A DNA stretch of 50,815 nucleotides from Salinibacterium sp. (GTDB lineage: Bacteria; Actinomycetota; Actinomycetes; Actinomycetales; Microbacteriaceae): positions 1-50,815 of the forward strand of contig JADGNA010000003.1 in assembly GCA_015234465.1 (NCBI GenBank), given 5' to 3'. Positions 6,890 to 15,669 of the stretch are shown here, piece by piece. The notes under the pieces are model-generated. The model searched no databases. It saw nothing but the letters and a program-made list of their open reading frames with translations, and was not told the DNA's origin. Position 1 is the first letter of the stretch; every line of letters begins with the position of its first letter. The position numbers and the translations under genes were made by a program.

Positions 6890-7744
6890 ATGAGTTTCAT
6901 CGAGGCGATCATCCTCGGCCTGGTCCAGGGCCTCACGGAGTTCCTCCCCATCTCCTCGAGCGCACACCTGCGCATCGTCGGCGAGATCCTGCCCTCGGCG
7001 ACCGACCCCGGCGCGACCTTCACCGCCATCACGCAGATCGGCACCGAAGCCGCCGTCATCATCTACTTCTGGAAGGACATCACCCGCATCATCGGGCGCT
7101 GGTTCCGGCACTGGCGCGCGAGCGAGAACATCCCCAAGAACGACCCGGATGTGCGCCTCGGCTGGCTCGTCATCATCGGCACCGTGCCGATCGTGCTCGT
7201 GGGCTTCTTCGCGCAGGAGTACATCCGCTCCGTCTTCCGCTCGCTCTGGCTCGTCGCGATCGTGCTGATCGTCTTCGGCCTCCTCCTGTGGGCGGCCGAT
7301 TGGTGGGGCCGCCGCACGCGCGAAATGCGCGAGATGACCTACCGCGACGGCATCCTCGTCGGCCTCGCGCAGATGCTCGCCCTCGTCCCCGGCGTCTCGC
7401 GCTCGGGCGCCACCACGAGCGCCGGCCTCGCCCTCGGCTACACGCGACCTGCCGCCGCGCGCTTCGCCTTCCTCCTTGCGATCCCCGCGGTCTTCGGCAG
7501 CGGCTTCTACGAGCTCTACCACGGGCTCAGCTGCGACCCCGCGGTCGAGACCTGCATCGAGGTCTACGGGCCGCTCGAGACCCTCGTCGCGACCATTGTC
7601 GCCTTCGGCGTCGGCTGGGCGGTGATCGCGTTCCTCATGGCCTATATTTCGAAGCGCTCCTTCCTGCCCTTCGTGATCTATCGCCTCGCGCTCGGCGGCG
7701 TGCTGCTCGTGCTCCTGTCAATGGGCGTCATCGAAGCGATCTAG
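6890..7744 (+). CDS. uppP: Undecaprenyl-diphosphatase UppP
   Basis: A 284-residue integral membrane enzyme that dephosphorylates undecaprenyl diphosphate to recycle the lipid carrier of peptidoglycan; loss or excess alters bacitracin tolerance. Family motif 1, GLTEFLPISSSAH, is at residues 14-26. Motif 2, PGVSRSGAT, begins at residue 167 and carries the essential Ser/Arg. About seven or eight hydrophobic spans follow the family layout. The ATG at 6890 gives the standard MSFIEAIILGLVQG N-terminus. Its stop codon overlaps the -10 box of mshC. UppS, which makes the precursor, is at the other end of the window. Confidence 0.96.
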   Translation: MSFIEAIILGLVQGLTEFLPISSSAHLRIVGEILPSATDPGATFTAITQIGTEAAVIIYFWKDITRIIGRWFRHWRASENIPKNDPDVRLGWLVIIGTVPIVLVGFFAQEYIRSVFRSLWLVAIVLIVFGLLLWAADWWGRRTREMREMTYRDGILVGLAQMLALVPGVSRSGATTSAGLALGYTRPAAARFAFLLAIPAVFGSGFYELYHGLSCDPAVETCIEVYGPLETLVATIVAFGVGWAVIAFLMAYISKRSFLPFVIYRLALGGVLLVLLSMGVIEAI

Positions 7745-7747
7745 GCT
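7742..7747 (+). promoter_or_regulatory. -10 box, leaderless start of mshC
   Basis: TAGGCT, then GGAGGC (6 nt), then the GTG start at 7754. The box overlaps the uppP stop codon. As at 5506, the GGAGG is too close to the start codon to serve as a ribosome binding site. Confidence 0.45.
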
Positions 7748-7753
7748 GGAGGC

Positions 7754-8986
7754 GTGAAGTCCTGGAGCCACCCCGCAGTACCGTCCCTCACCGGCACAGG
7801 GCCGATCCCCGAACTCTTCGACACGGCGACGGGCACGCTGAAGCGGGCATGCTCGACCGCCCACGCCTCGCTGTATGTGTGCGGCATCACGCCGTACGAC
7901 GCGACGCACCTGGGGCACGCGGCCACCTACCTGGCCTACGACACCCTGGTTCGCGTCTGGCTCGACGCGGGCAAAGACGTGCGCTACATGCAGAACATCA
8001 CCGACGTCGACGACCCGCTGCTTGAGCGCGCCGCCGCGACGGGCGTCGACTGGCGTGAGCTCGCCGCCTCCCAGGTCGACCTCTTCCGCTCCGACATGCA
8101 GCACCTGCGCGTCATCCCGCCGCAGCACTACGTCGGTGTGACCGAAGTCATCGATGACGTCGCGGATGCCGTCGCGCGCCTCCTCCAGGCGGGCATCGCC
8201 TACCGCGTGCCGAGTGAGGATGCCGACGACGACCTCTACTTCGACAGCGCTGCGGCGGCGAGCGTCGCCTGGTCGCTCGGCAGCGAGAGCGGACTCGATC
8301 GCGAGACGATGATGCGCCTCTCAGCCGAACGCGGGGGAGACCCCGAGCGCGCAGGCAAGCGCGACCCCCTCGACCCGCTCCTGTGGCGTGCGGAACGCGC
8401 AGGCGAGCCCGCGTGGGACTCGGTCCTGGGCCGCGGCCGCCCCGGCTGGCACATCGAATGCGCCGTCATCGCCCTCGATCGTCACGACGAGACCATCACG
8501 GTCAACGGCGGCGGTTCCGACCTGATCTTCCCGCACCACGAGTTCAGCGCCGGGCACGTCGCCGCCCTCACGGGTGCGCCGCTCGCCGAAATCTACTCCC
8601 ACACGGGCATGGTCGCCTACCAGGGCGAGAAGATGAGCAAGTCGCTCGGCAACCTCGTGCTCGTCTCGCGGCTCGTCGCGTCGGGGGTCGACCCCCGCGC
8701 CATCCGCCTCGCCCTCCTGTCGGAGCACTACCGCAGCGACTGGGAGTGGACCGACGCGCATGTGCGCCGGGCCAATGTGCGCCTCAGCAGCTGGAGCGAC
8801 TGGGCAGCCGATTGCGACGCCGTCGACACCGATCCGAAGGTCGCCGCGCTGCGGGAGACCCTCAGCCACGACCTCGACACGCCACGCGCCCTCGAGCTGA
8901 TCGATGCGCATGTCGCGGCGGGACAGCCTGCCACGCGCGCGCTCGTCGATGCGATCGACGCCCTGCTGGGCATCCGCCTGATCTAG
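7754..8986 (+). CDS. mshC: Cysteine:GlcN-Ins ligase MshC (mycothiol synthesis)
   Basis: 410 residues. It joins cysteine to glucosaminyl-inositol using ATP, the third biosynthetic step of mycothiol, the main actinobacterial thiol. It is a paralogue of cysteinyl-tRNA synthetase: YVCGITPYDATHLGH at 41-55 contains zinc ligand Cys43 and the HIGH-type HLGH; NITDVDD follows; the signature EKMSKSLGN has KMSKS at 293-297. At ~410 residues it lacks the anticodon-binding end of true CysRS (~460+), and ITPYDATHLGH is the MshC version. It starts at GTG 7754, nine bases after uppP, and converges on the PAC2 gene 13 bp beyond its stop. Confidence 0.95.
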   Translation: MKSWSHPAVPSLTGTGPIPELFDTATGTLKRACSTAHASLYVCGITPYDATHLGHAATYLAYDTLVRVWLDAGKDVRYMQNITDVDDPLLERAAATGVDWRELAASQVDLFRSDMQHLRVIPPQHYVGVTEVIDDVADAVARLLQAGIAYRVPSEDADDDLYFDSAAAASVAWSLGSESGLDRETMMRLSAERGGDPERAGKRDPLDPLLWRAERAGEPAWDSVLGRGRPGWHIECAVIALDRHDETITVNGGGSDLIFPHHEFSAGHVAALTGAPLAEIYSHTGMVAYQGEKMSKSLGNLVLVSRLVASGVDPRAIRLALLSEHYRSDWEWTDAHVRRANVRLSSWSDWAADCDAVDTDPKVAALRETLSHDLDTPRALELIDAHVAAGQPATRALVDAIDALLGIRLI

Positions 8987-8999
8987 CGGCGGAGCGACC

Positions 9000-9884
9000 T
9001 CAGGGCCCGTTGCCCCCGCGGCCGTCGGCCCGGCCGCTATCGCCGCGGTGGCGCAGGTACTTCTCGAACTCCTCCGCGATCGCCTCACCGCTCGCCTCGG
9101 GGGAGTCGACCGTATCGCGCGCCTGCTCGAGCTGGGCGATATACGACGCCATCTCGTCGTCCTCGCCCGCGAGCGTGTCGATGTTGTCCTCCCATGCGGC
9201 CGCCTCGGCCTCGAGGTCCTCGCGCGGCACAGTGATGTCGGCGAGCTCCTGCAGCTTGTCGAGCAGCGCGAGCGTTGCCTTGGGGGAGGGCACGCTGTGC
9301 ACGTAATGGGGCACGGATGCCCACACCGACAGGGTGCGCACCTCGGCCCGCTCGCAGGCATCCGCCAGGATCGCAAGGATGCCGACCGGCCCCTCGTAGG
9401 CGCTGCGCTCCAGGTCGAGCGCTTGGCGAAGCTCGGCGTTCTCACTCGTGACGAACACCGAGATGGGCCGCGTGTGCGGCACGTCGGCGAGCATGGCGCC
9501 GAGGAAGATCACGGTGTCGATCTCGCGGTCCTCGACCGTCTCGAGGATCTCGGCGGCGAAGGTCTTCCAGTTGCGGGAGGGCTCCGTGCCGAGCATGAGG
9601 TAGACGTCGCCGAGCGGATCGCGTGGGCCGAAGATCGTCACGCCCGGCCACTCGATGCGGCGCGCGCCATCCTCATCCGTTCGCACGGTGGGGCGATTGA
9701 ACTGGTAGTCGAAGTAGTCCTCTGGGTCTACCGCGGCGACGGGATCGACCTCGAGGAGGTCCCTCAGGGCGGCGACGGCGCTGCTCGCCGCGTCACCCGC
9801 GTCGTTCCAACCCGAGAAGGCGACGATGAGCACGCGCTTGCCGAGGATGTCGTCTCGCATGCGTCTCCATTCCGTCGTGGTCAA
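9000..9884 (-). CDS. PAC2-family protein
   Basis: 294 residues of the PAC2 (proteasome assembly chaperone 2-like) family common in actinobacteria. Family features are LIVAFSGWNDAGDA near residue 20-32, a central IFLGAMLADVPHTRP, and SVWASVPHYVHSVPSPKA. The C-terminal ~80 residues are acidic and probably helical (LEQARDTVDSPEASGE). Bacterial members have no established function. The start is taken as TTG 9884, since a TATCCT box lies exactly 6 nt upstream; ATG 9860 is the alternative and would drop eight residues. The gene diverges from the HAD gene with both start signals inside 9885-9959. Confidence 0.85.
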   Translation of the reverse strand: MTTTEWRRMRDDILGKRVLIVAFSGWNDAGDAASSAVAALRDLLEVDPVAAVDPEDYFDYQFNRPTVRTDEDGARRIEWPGVTIFGPRDPLGDVYLMLGTEPSRNWKTFAAEILETVEDREIDTVIFLGAMLADVPHTRPISVFVTSENAELRQALDLERSAYEGPVGILAILADACERAEVRTLSVWASVPHYVHSVPSPKATLALLDKLQELADITVPREDLEAEAAAWEDNIDTLAGEDDEMASYIAQLEQARDTVDSPEASGEAIAEEFEKYLRHRGDSGRADGRGGNGP

Positions 9885-9890
9885 TGTTCA

Positions 9891-9896
9891 AGGATA
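9891..9896 (-). promoter_or_regulatory. -10 box, leaderless start of the PAC2 gene
   Basis: On the minus strand TATCCT is followed by six bases and TTG 9884. The match to the pattern of neighbouring genes is the main reason to prefer the TTG over ATG 9860. Confidence 0.4.
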
Positions 9897-9947
9897 CGGC
9901 GGATGCCTCCGCTCACGTGCAGTGGCGGGGGCCGAGCCCGCGCCCCA

Positions 9948-9953
9948 TAGACT
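9948..9953 (+). promoter_or_regulatory. -10 box, leaderless start of the HAD gene
   Basis: TAGACT followed by CGATCG (6 nt) and GTG 9960. No Shine-Dalgarno sequence precedes the GTG, so a leaderless mRNA is likely. Confidence 0.5.
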
Positions 9954-9959
9954 CGATCG

Positions 9960-10640
9960 GTGACTTCACCTCTTCCCTCCGGCGTGTTCTGGGACATGGA
10001 CGGCACGATCGTCGACACGGAGCCCTACTGGATGGCGGCCGAGGAGCAGCTCGTCACGGAGTTCGGCATCCCGTGGACCCACGAGGACTCGCTCGAGATC
10101 GTGGGCGCAGCCCTCCTCGACGCGGCCCGGGTCTTCCAGCGGCACGGGGTCGACCTCCCGGCAGAGGAGATCGTCTCTCGCCTCAACGCCCGTGTCGTCG
10201 AGCAGATCCGCGTCGCCGTGCCGTGGCGTCCCGGGGCACGCGAACTCCTGCTCGCGCTCCGGGAACGGAACGTGCCAACCGCGCTTGTCACGATGTCGTA
10301 CGGCGAGATGGCCGCGCTGGTGGCTGACTCGATCGGGTTCCCCGCCTTCGACGCCATCATCACGGGCGACCTCGTCAGCCACGGCAAGCCGCATCCCGAG
10401 CCGTACCTCCACGCCGCCCGCACGCTCGGGCTCGACCCCGCCGATTGCATCGCCATCGAGGATTCGCCCACGGGTGTGGCATCCGCCGTCGCCTCCGGCA
10501 TGGCGACGATCGCGGTACCCGCCCACGTGCACCTGCCCGAGAGCAACGACTACACCCTCTGGCCCACCCTTGATGGCCGCAGCGCCGACGACCTGGCCGC
10601 GGTACTCGCGGCGACACGAACGAAAGAGACACCCCGATGA
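9960..10640 (+). CDS. HAD-superfamily phosphatase
   Basis: 226 residues, HAD subfamily IA (phosphoglycolate/beta-phosphoglucomutase-like). Motif I WDMDGTIVDT carries the nucleophile Asp12 and acid/base Asp14; motif II is TALVTMSYG; motif III is the Lys in HGKPHPEPY near 141-149; motif IV is IEDSPTG with Asp near 167. An alpha-helical cap lies between motifs I and II. The substrate is not predictable. It starts at GTG 9960 with a leaderless-type box, and its stop overlaps the trmI ATG (ATGA), so the two are translationally coupled. Confidence 0.9.
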   Translation: MTSPLPSGVFWDMDGTIVDTEPYWMAAEEQLVTEFGIPWTHEDSLEIVGAALLDAARVFQRHGVDLPAEEIVSRLNARVVEQIRVAVPWRPGARELLLALRERNVPTALVTMSYGEMAALVADSIGFPAFDAIITGDLVSHGKPHPEPYLHAARTLGLDPADCIAIEDSPTGVASAVASGMATIAVPAHVHLPESNDYTLWPTLDGRSADDLAAVLAATRTKETPR

Positions 10641-11659
10641 GCTTCAGCGGTCCCTTCCGACTCGGCGACAAGGTGCAGCTGACGGGCCCCAAGGCTCGCC
10701 TGCACACGATCATCCTCGAGAGCGGCAAGGTCTTCCACTCGCACCGCGGCACGATCGACCACGATGCGCTCGTAGGCCTGCCTGACGGCTCCGTGGTCAC
10801 GAACTCCTCTGGCGACGAATACCTCGCGCTTCGCCCGCTGCTCAACGACTTCGTGATGTCGATGCCGCGCGGTGCCGCCATCATCTATCCGAAGGATGCC
10901 GCCCAAATCCTCGCGGTCGGCGACATCTTCCCGGGCGCAACCGTCGTCGAGGCCGGCGTCGGTTCGGGTGCCCTGAGCCTCTGGCTGCTCCGCGGCATCG
11001 GCGAGAGCGGCACCCTCAAGTCCTACGAGCGCCGCGAGGAGTTCGCCGAGATCGCGCAGGGCAACGTCACGAGCTTCCTCGGGCGGCGTCCCGAGAACTG
11101 GAGCGTCACGGTTGGCGACCTCGTCGAGGCGTTGCCACAGACCACCGAGCCGGCATCCGTCGACCGCATCATCCTCGACATGCTCGCCCCATGGGAGTGT
11201 CTCGACGCCTGCGCCGACGCACTCAAGTCAGGCGGCGTGCTCGTCTGCTACATCGCGACCGTCACCCAGCTCTCGCGCGTCGCCGAGGCGATCCGCGCGA
11301 CGGGCCGCTTCACCGACCCCCAGTCCTCGGAGACGATGGTGCGCGGATGGCACGTGGAGGGCCTCGCGGTGCGTCCCGACCACCGCATGGTCGCCCACAC
11401 GGGTTTCCTGCTCACCGCCCGCAAGCTCGCCGACGGCACGGTGCTGCCGCAGTTGAAGCGTCGCGTCTCGAAGACCGAGTTCAGTGACGAGGACGTTGAG
11501 CTGTGGACCCCGGGCGCGCTCGGTGACCGCAGGGGCAGCGACAAGAAGCTGCGCAAGACGGCGCGGGAGGCACAGTCCGCCGCCCAGCACGCCCTCGTCG
11601 CCGCGGCGGCTGCGGAGAGCGACGCCCCGGATGCCGACCCGGATTCCCCGTCCAACTAG
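10637..11659 (+). CDS. trmI: tRNA (adenine-58-N1)-methyltransferase TrmI
   Basis: 340 residues. Uses S-adenosylmethionine to make m1A58 in the T loop of tRNAs. The N-terminal beta domain (FRLGDKVQLTGPKARLHTIIL) and the Rossmann SAM motif VVEAGVGSGALSLWL at about 103-117 are clear, followed by DRIILDMLAPWE with the catalytic-site Asp. The last ~50 residues are a low-complexity Ala/Asp-rich tail beyond the usual ~280-residue core. In mycobacteria this gene sits just before the proteasome ATPase gene mpa; here an FKBP gene follows instead. Confidence 0.93.
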   Translation: MSFSGPFRLGDKVQLTGPKARLHTIILESGKVFHSHRGTIDHDALVGLPDGSVVTNSSGDEYLALRPLLNDFVMSMPRGAAIIYPKDAAQILAVGDIFPGATVVEAGVGSGALSLWLLRGIGESGTLKSYERREEFAEIAQGNVTSFLGRRPENWSVTVGDLVEALPQTTEPASVDRIILDMLAPWECLDACADALKSGGVLVCYIATVTQLSRVAEAIRATGRFTDPQSSETMVRGWHVEGLAVRPDHRMVAHTGFLLTARKLADGTVLPQLKRRVSKTEFSDEDVELWTPGALGDRRGSDKKLRKTAREAQSAAQHALVAAAAAESDAPDADPDSPSN

Positions 11660-11695
11660 AATTGCCAGAATCCCGTCGCAATGAAAAGAGGATCC

Positions 11696-12625
11696 GTGCG
11701 CACACTGCCCGCGCTGCTCACCGTCATCATCGCCGTTCCGGCGTTGGCCGCCTGCTCCGCCCAGCCGGCCGACTGCGAGTTCCCCTCGGGTGACGCCTCC
11801 TCCGTCGTGACGGTCGAGGGCGCGCTCGGCACGGCGCCGAGCGTCGACATGCCCACCCCGGTCATCGCGAAGTCGACCGAGGTCAGCACGGTCGTCGAGG
11901 GCGACGGCACGCGACTCGGCTCCGGGCAGCCCGCACTCGTCGATGTGTCGATCGTCAACGGCGCGACGGGCGAAGTGCTGCAGGACACCGGCTACGACGG
12001 GGGAGTGCTGCTCGCCGCGGCATCCGAGTCCCTGCCTCCCGTGACCGAGGCGCTCGAGTGCGCCCGTGAGGGTTCGCGCCTCGTGGTCGTCGGCACTGCC
12101 GAAGACACGCACCAGGGCCAGCCCATCCCACAGCTCGGCGTCGCGGCCGAGGATTCGCTCATCTTCATCGTCGACGTGCTCGACACCTTCCTACCCAAGG
12201 CCGACGGCGCGACGCGTGCCGGCAACAACGGCGACCCCGCCGTGGTCCTTGCGCCCAACGGGCGACCCGGCATCACAGTACCCAACGCCGAGGCGCCCGA
12301 AGACGCGGTCATCTCGGTGCTGAAGGAGGGCGACGGCCCCGCCCTTGAGGAGGGCGACAAGGCGGTCGTGCACTACACGGGCGTCACCTGGGCAGACGAA
12401 GAGGTCTTCGACAGCTCATGGGAGAAGAAGCAGCCCGCTATCTTCGAACTTCGCCAGGGCGCGCTGATCGAGGGCTTCCTCGACGGGCTCGTCGGGCAGA
12501 ATGTCGGCTCGCAGGTGCTGCTCGTGATCCCGCCGGAGCTCGGCTACGGCGAGCAGGCCAGTCCCTCGATCCCCGCGAATTCGACGCTCATCTTCGTCGT
12601 CGACGTGCTCGGGATCGCCGAATAG
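11696..12625 (+). CDS. FKBP-type peptidyl-prolyl isomerase lipoprotein, two domains
   Basis: 309 residues from the GTG at 11696, chosen because AAGAGG lies six bases upstream; the ATG at 11681 has no such site. A short signal peptide ends in LAAC, with Cys20 as the lipidated residue, so it is anchored outside the membrane. The C-terminal ~110 residues are a canonical FKBP domain (VVHYTGVTW, FDSSW, LIEGFLDGLVGQNVGSQVLLVIPPELGYG, IPANSTLIFVVDVLGI). The middle part looks like a second, degenerate FKBP unit ending in SLIFIVDVLDTF, lacking the YTG and GYG cores. Likely a folding helper for exported proteins, next to tat genes and lnt. Confidence 0.9.
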   Translation: MRTLPALLTVIIAVPALAACSAQPADCEFPSGDASSVVTVEGALGTAPSVDMPTPVIAKSTEVSTVVEGDGTRLGSGQPALVDVSIVNGATGEVLQDTGYDGGVLLAAASESLPPVTEALECAREGSRLVVVGTAEDTHQGQPIPQLGVAAEDSLIFIVDVLDTFLPKADGATRAGNNGDPAVVLAPNGRPGITVPNAEAPEDAVISVLKEGDGPALEEGDKAVVHYTGVTWADEEVFDSSWEKKQPAIFELRQGALIEGFLDGLVGQNVGSQVLLVIPPELGYGEQASPSIPANSTLIFVVDVLGIAE

Positions 12626-12630
12626 TCACC

Positions 12631-13629
12631 ATGGCATCAGGTCGTGTTCCCGTCGAGGAGAGGCTGTTCAGCCTTGTGCTCGCGCTGCTCGCGACCGAGG
12701 CAGGGCTGACCAAGCAGGAGATCCTCTCCACCGTGCAGGGGTATCGCCAGCGATACATTCCCGGCGGCGACAACGCGAACCTCGAGCGCCAGTTCGAGCG
12801 CGATAAAGACGACATCCGCGAACTCGGCGTGCCGCTCGAGACGGTCGAACCGCTCGGCGAGGCCGGCAATAACCAGAACCTGCGCTACCGCATCCCCAAG
12901 GGCAGCTATGAACTGCCGGCGGATGTGCGCTTCACGCCGGAGGAGGAGACCCTCCTGCACCTCGCGTCGATGGTCTGGCGCGAGGGCAGCCTCTCTGCGG
13001 AGTCTGATCGTGCCGTGCTCAAGCTGCGCTCGCTCGGGCTCGCCCCCGCGGAACCCGTGCTCGGGTACACGCCGCGGCTGCGTGCCCGTGACGACGCCTT
13101 CGAGCCGCTCTCTGGCGCCCTCCAGAAGAGTGCCGTCGTGACCTTCTCCTACCTGCGACCCGGCATGACCGCCCCCACGTCGCGCACGGTCGAACCCCTC
13201 GCGCTCTTCCAGCACGAGGGCCGCTGGCACCTGTACTCGCGCATCCCGGGCACGGATGACGTGCGCACCTACCTGCTGCGCCGCATCGTCGGCCCCGTCA
13301 CGGTGACCTCGCGCCGCTTCACACCGCCCGCCGGCGACCAGGCCGCGATCGGCCTCGCCGAGCTCGCAAAGGTCTGGAACGCCAACACCGCGGTCGTGCG
13401 CGCCGTGCCCGGTTCGGATGCCGCGACCCGGCTGCTTCGCCGTCGCGGCAGCGTCGCATCCGCCGATGAGATCACGCTGCATTTCGCCGACGCGTCGATC
13501 CTCGCCGACGAGCTTGCCGAGTTCGGTCCCGAGGTCGTCGTCGTGCAGCCCGAGTCCTTGGCCACGGCCGTGCGGGAGCGACTTGAGCGGGTCGTCGCTG
13601 CACACGCCGAGAGCGGGGGAGGAGCCTGA
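12631..13629 (+). CDS. pafB: WYL-domain transcriptional regulator PafB
   Basis: 332 residues. PafB and PafC together form a DNA-damage-responsive transcription activator in actinobacteria (LexA/RecA-independent SOS branch in mycobacteria). An N-terminal winged helix is followed by a central WYL domain (AVVTFSYLRP...RTVEPLALFQHEGRWHLYSRI) and a C-terminal WCX-like region. Starts at ATG 12631, five bases after the FKBP stop. Its stop shares one base with the pafC ATG, so the two are made in equal measure. No pafA lies upstream (see findings). Confidence 0.92.
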   Translation: MASGRVPVEERLFSLVLALLATEAGLTKQEILSTVQGYRQRYIPGGDNANLERQFERDKDDIRELGVPLETVEPLGEAGNNQNLRYRIPKGSYELPADVRFTPEEETLLHLASMVWREGSLSAESDRAVLKLRSLGLAPAEPVLGYTPRLRARDDAFEPLSGALQKSAVVTFSYLRPGMTAPTSRTVEPLALFQHEGRWHLYSRIPGTDDVRTYLLRRIVGPVTVTSRRFTPPAGDQAAIGLAELAKVWNANTAVVRAVPGSDAATRLLRRRGSVASADEITLHFADASILADELAEFGPEVVVVQPESLATAVRERLERVVAAHAESGGGA

Positions 13630-14630
13630 TGGCAGAGAAGGCCCGCGCCAAGGTGCCGCAGGCTGGCGACAAGCTCGCCTTCCTGTTGGTTCTCGTGCCG
13701 TACCTCATGGAGCGCGGTCGCGTCAGTGTCACGGATGTCGCGACCCACTTCAGCGTGCCCGAGGAGCAGGTGCGCGATGCAGTGCGACTGATCGCGATCT
13801 CCGGAATCCCGGGCGACACCGGCACCTACCAGCACGGGGACCTCTTCGACCTCGCGTGGGATGACTTCGAGGAGAACGACGAGATCCTCCTCACGAACCT
13901 CGTCGCGATCGACGATTCGCCGAGGTTCTCGGCGCGCGAGGCGGCTGCGCTCATCGCTGGCCTGCAGTACCTCTCGGGGCTTCCCGAGAATGCCGACCGC
14001 ACCGCGATCTCGACGCTCATGGCCAAGCTCTCGCGCGGGGCATCCGCAACTCCGAGCCCCGTCGCGGTGGAGGGCACCGAGTCGAACGCCGTGCTGGCGG
14101 TCATCCGTGACGCCGTCGACAACGGCACGCAGCTCGGCTTCGACTACATCGATTGGAAGGGCGAGGCGGGCCACCGCATCGTCGACCCGCTCCGGGTCGA
14201 GTCGCTCGACAACGACTGGTACCTGCGCGCCTGGTGCCACATGCGCGAGTCGGTGCGCACCTTCCGCATCGACCGCATGATCGACCCCGCCTCGACGGGC
14301 GAACCGGTCGCGTTCCGCACTCGGGACATCGCGCTCGGGGAGTCGCTCTTCGAGGGTTCGCGCGACGACATCGTGGTGACGCTCGAGGTCGCCAGGGCCG
14401 CGCTGCCGCTCCTCGCCGACTTCTCCCCGGCCGCAGAGGAGCCGACGGACGATCCCGAGTGGGTGCGCACGACCATCCGTGTTCCCCACTTTCATCGCCT
14501 CAAGCGGCTCGCCGCGGGAATGTCTGCGACGGTGCGGGTCGTCGCCCCTTCGGATGCGCGCGCCGCCGTCGCGGAATGGGCCTCCGCGGCCGTCTCGCGG
14601 TACACGGGCAACCCAGACCCGGTGACGTAG
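13629..14630 (+). CDS. pafC: WYL-domain transcriptional regulator PafC
   Basis: 333 residues, the partner of PafB. The N-terminal HTH (VSVTDVATHFSVPEEQVRDAV) and WYL core (LGFDYIDWKGEAGHRIVDPLRVESLDNDWYLRAWC) are intact, with a C-terminal WCX region. The TGATG junction with pafB couples translation. The tail of the gene contains TAGACT over the stop codon, a likely promoter for tatA. Confidence 0.92.
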   Translation: MAEKARAKVPQAGDKLAFLLVLVPYLMERGRVSVTDVATHFSVPEEQVRDAVRLIAISGIPGDTGTYQHGDLFDLAWDDFEENDEILLTNLVAIDDSPRFSAREAAALIAGLQYLSGLPENADRTAISTLMAKLSRGASATPSPVAVEGTESNAVLAVIRDAVDNGTQLGFDYIDWKGEAGHRIVDPLRVESLDNDWYLRAWCHMRESVRTFRIDRMIDPASTGEPVAFRTRDIALGESLFEGSRDDIVVTLEVARAALPLLADFSPAAEEPTDDPEWVRTTIRVPHFHRLKRLAAGMSATVRVVAPSDARAAVAEWASAAVSRYTGNPDPVT

Positions 14631-14633
14631 ACT
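14628..14633 (+). promoter_or_regulatory. Possible -10 box for tatA
   Basis: TAGACT overlaps the pafC stop codon and would start a transcript near 14640, leaving a ~32-nt leader with an AGAAGAG ribosome binding site before tatA. Confidence 0.35.
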
Positions 14634-14671
14634 CGAAGCACTGCAGTTACCCCTCTCGAAAGAAGAGACCC

Positions 14672-14872
14672 ATGCCAAACCTCGGTGGTTGGACCGGACT
14701 GATCCTCGTCCTGATCGTGCTCGTGATCTTCGCCGCGCCGAAGCTGCCCCAGATGGCCAAGAGCGTCGCCCAGTCGATGAACATCTTCAAGAGCGAGATC
14801 AAGTCCAGCAAGAACGAGTCCTCCGCGGCCGACGCCGAGGCGTCGACCGACGAGAAGCAACCGAAGAACTGA
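14672..14872 (+). CDS. tatA: Twin-arginine translocase subunit TatA
   Basis: 66 residues. A single N-terminal membrane helix (LGGWTGLILVLIVLVIFAAPKLP, residues about 4-26) is followed by an amphipathic helix (KSVAQSMNIFKSEIK) and a charged, disordered tail, the classic TatA layout. It oligomerises to form the pore for folded proteins. The FGxxKLP-type hinge appears as APKLP. Next to tatC, four to five bases apart; no tatB is adjacent. Confidence 0.95.
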   Translation: MPNLGGWTGLILVLIVLVIFAAPKLPQMAKSVAQSMNIFKSEIKSSKNESSAADAEASTDEKQPKN

Positions 14873-14877
14873 GCCGC

Positions 14878-15669
14878 GTGGCCTCACGCGCGCCGCGGAA
14901 CCGTGAGGGGCGCATGTCCCTCGGCCAACACCTTCTCGAATTCCGACGCCGCCTCTTCATCTCCGCGGGGGCCGTGCTGGTCGGCGCGGTGGGCGGTTTC
15001 TTCACCGCGGACTGGGTCTGGGGCCAGCTTCGTGAACCGCTCAAGCGCGTCGCCGCGGAGCAGGGGCGCACGGCGGATGTCTCGTACACCTACGTCACGG
15101 AAGCCTTCGACACGCGGCTCCAGATCGCGTTCATCGTCGCGCTGATCATTGCGAGTCCCGTCTGGCTCTACCAGATCTGGGCTTTCTTCATGCCGGCCCT
15201 GCACCGGCACGAGAAGCGCCTCGCGCTGGGCTTCATCCTCACGGCAGTGCCGCTGTTCCTCGCCGGCTGCTACGTGGGCTGGGTGGTCCTGCCCAACATG
15301 GTGACGCTGCTCGTCGGTTTCGCCTCGGAGGATGCCCCATCCCTCCTGCAGGCAAAGACCTACCTCGACTTCACGGCCAAGCTCCTGATCGCCGTCGGGA
15401 TCGCGTTCGTGCTTCCCGTCTTCCTCGTGCTGCTCAACGTCGCGGGTGTCATCACGGCAAAGCAGATCCTGGGCGGATGGCGCGTCGCCATCGTGCTGAT
15501 CGCCACCTTCGCCGCCCTCGCGACGCCCGCAGCGGATGTCGTGTCCATGTTCATCCTGATGGGCGCCATGATCGTGCTCTACTTCGCGGCTGCGGCGATC
15601 GCATGGTTGCACGACCGTCGCGCTGCCCGGCGTCTCGACGCCATGACAGGCCAGGAGGCCATGACGTGA
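14878..15669 (+). CDS. tatC: Twin-arginine translocase subunit TatC
   Basis: 263 residues if started at GTG 14878, giving the basic lead-in NREGRMSLGQHL usual for actinobacterial TatC; ATG 14914 with GAGGG just upstream is the alternative (251 residues). Six membrane spans are visible. TatC binds the twin-arginine signal: the conserved HLLEFRRRL at the N-terminus and the Glu-containing cytosolic loops are present. The stop overlaps the helY GTG by four bases (GTGA). Confidence 0.94.
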   Translation: MASRAPRNREGRMSLGQHLLEFRRRLFISAGAVLVGAVGGFFTADWVWGQLREPLKRVAAEQGRTADVSYTYVTEAFDTRLQIAFIVALIIASPVWLYQIWAFFMPALHRHEKRLALGFILTAVPLFLAGCYVGWVVLPNMVTLLVGFASEDAPSLLQAKTYLDFTAKLLIAVGIAFVLPVFLVLLNVAGVITAKQILGGWRVAIVLIATFAALATPAADVVSMFILMGAMIVLYFAAAAIAWLHDRRAARRLDAMTGQEAMT

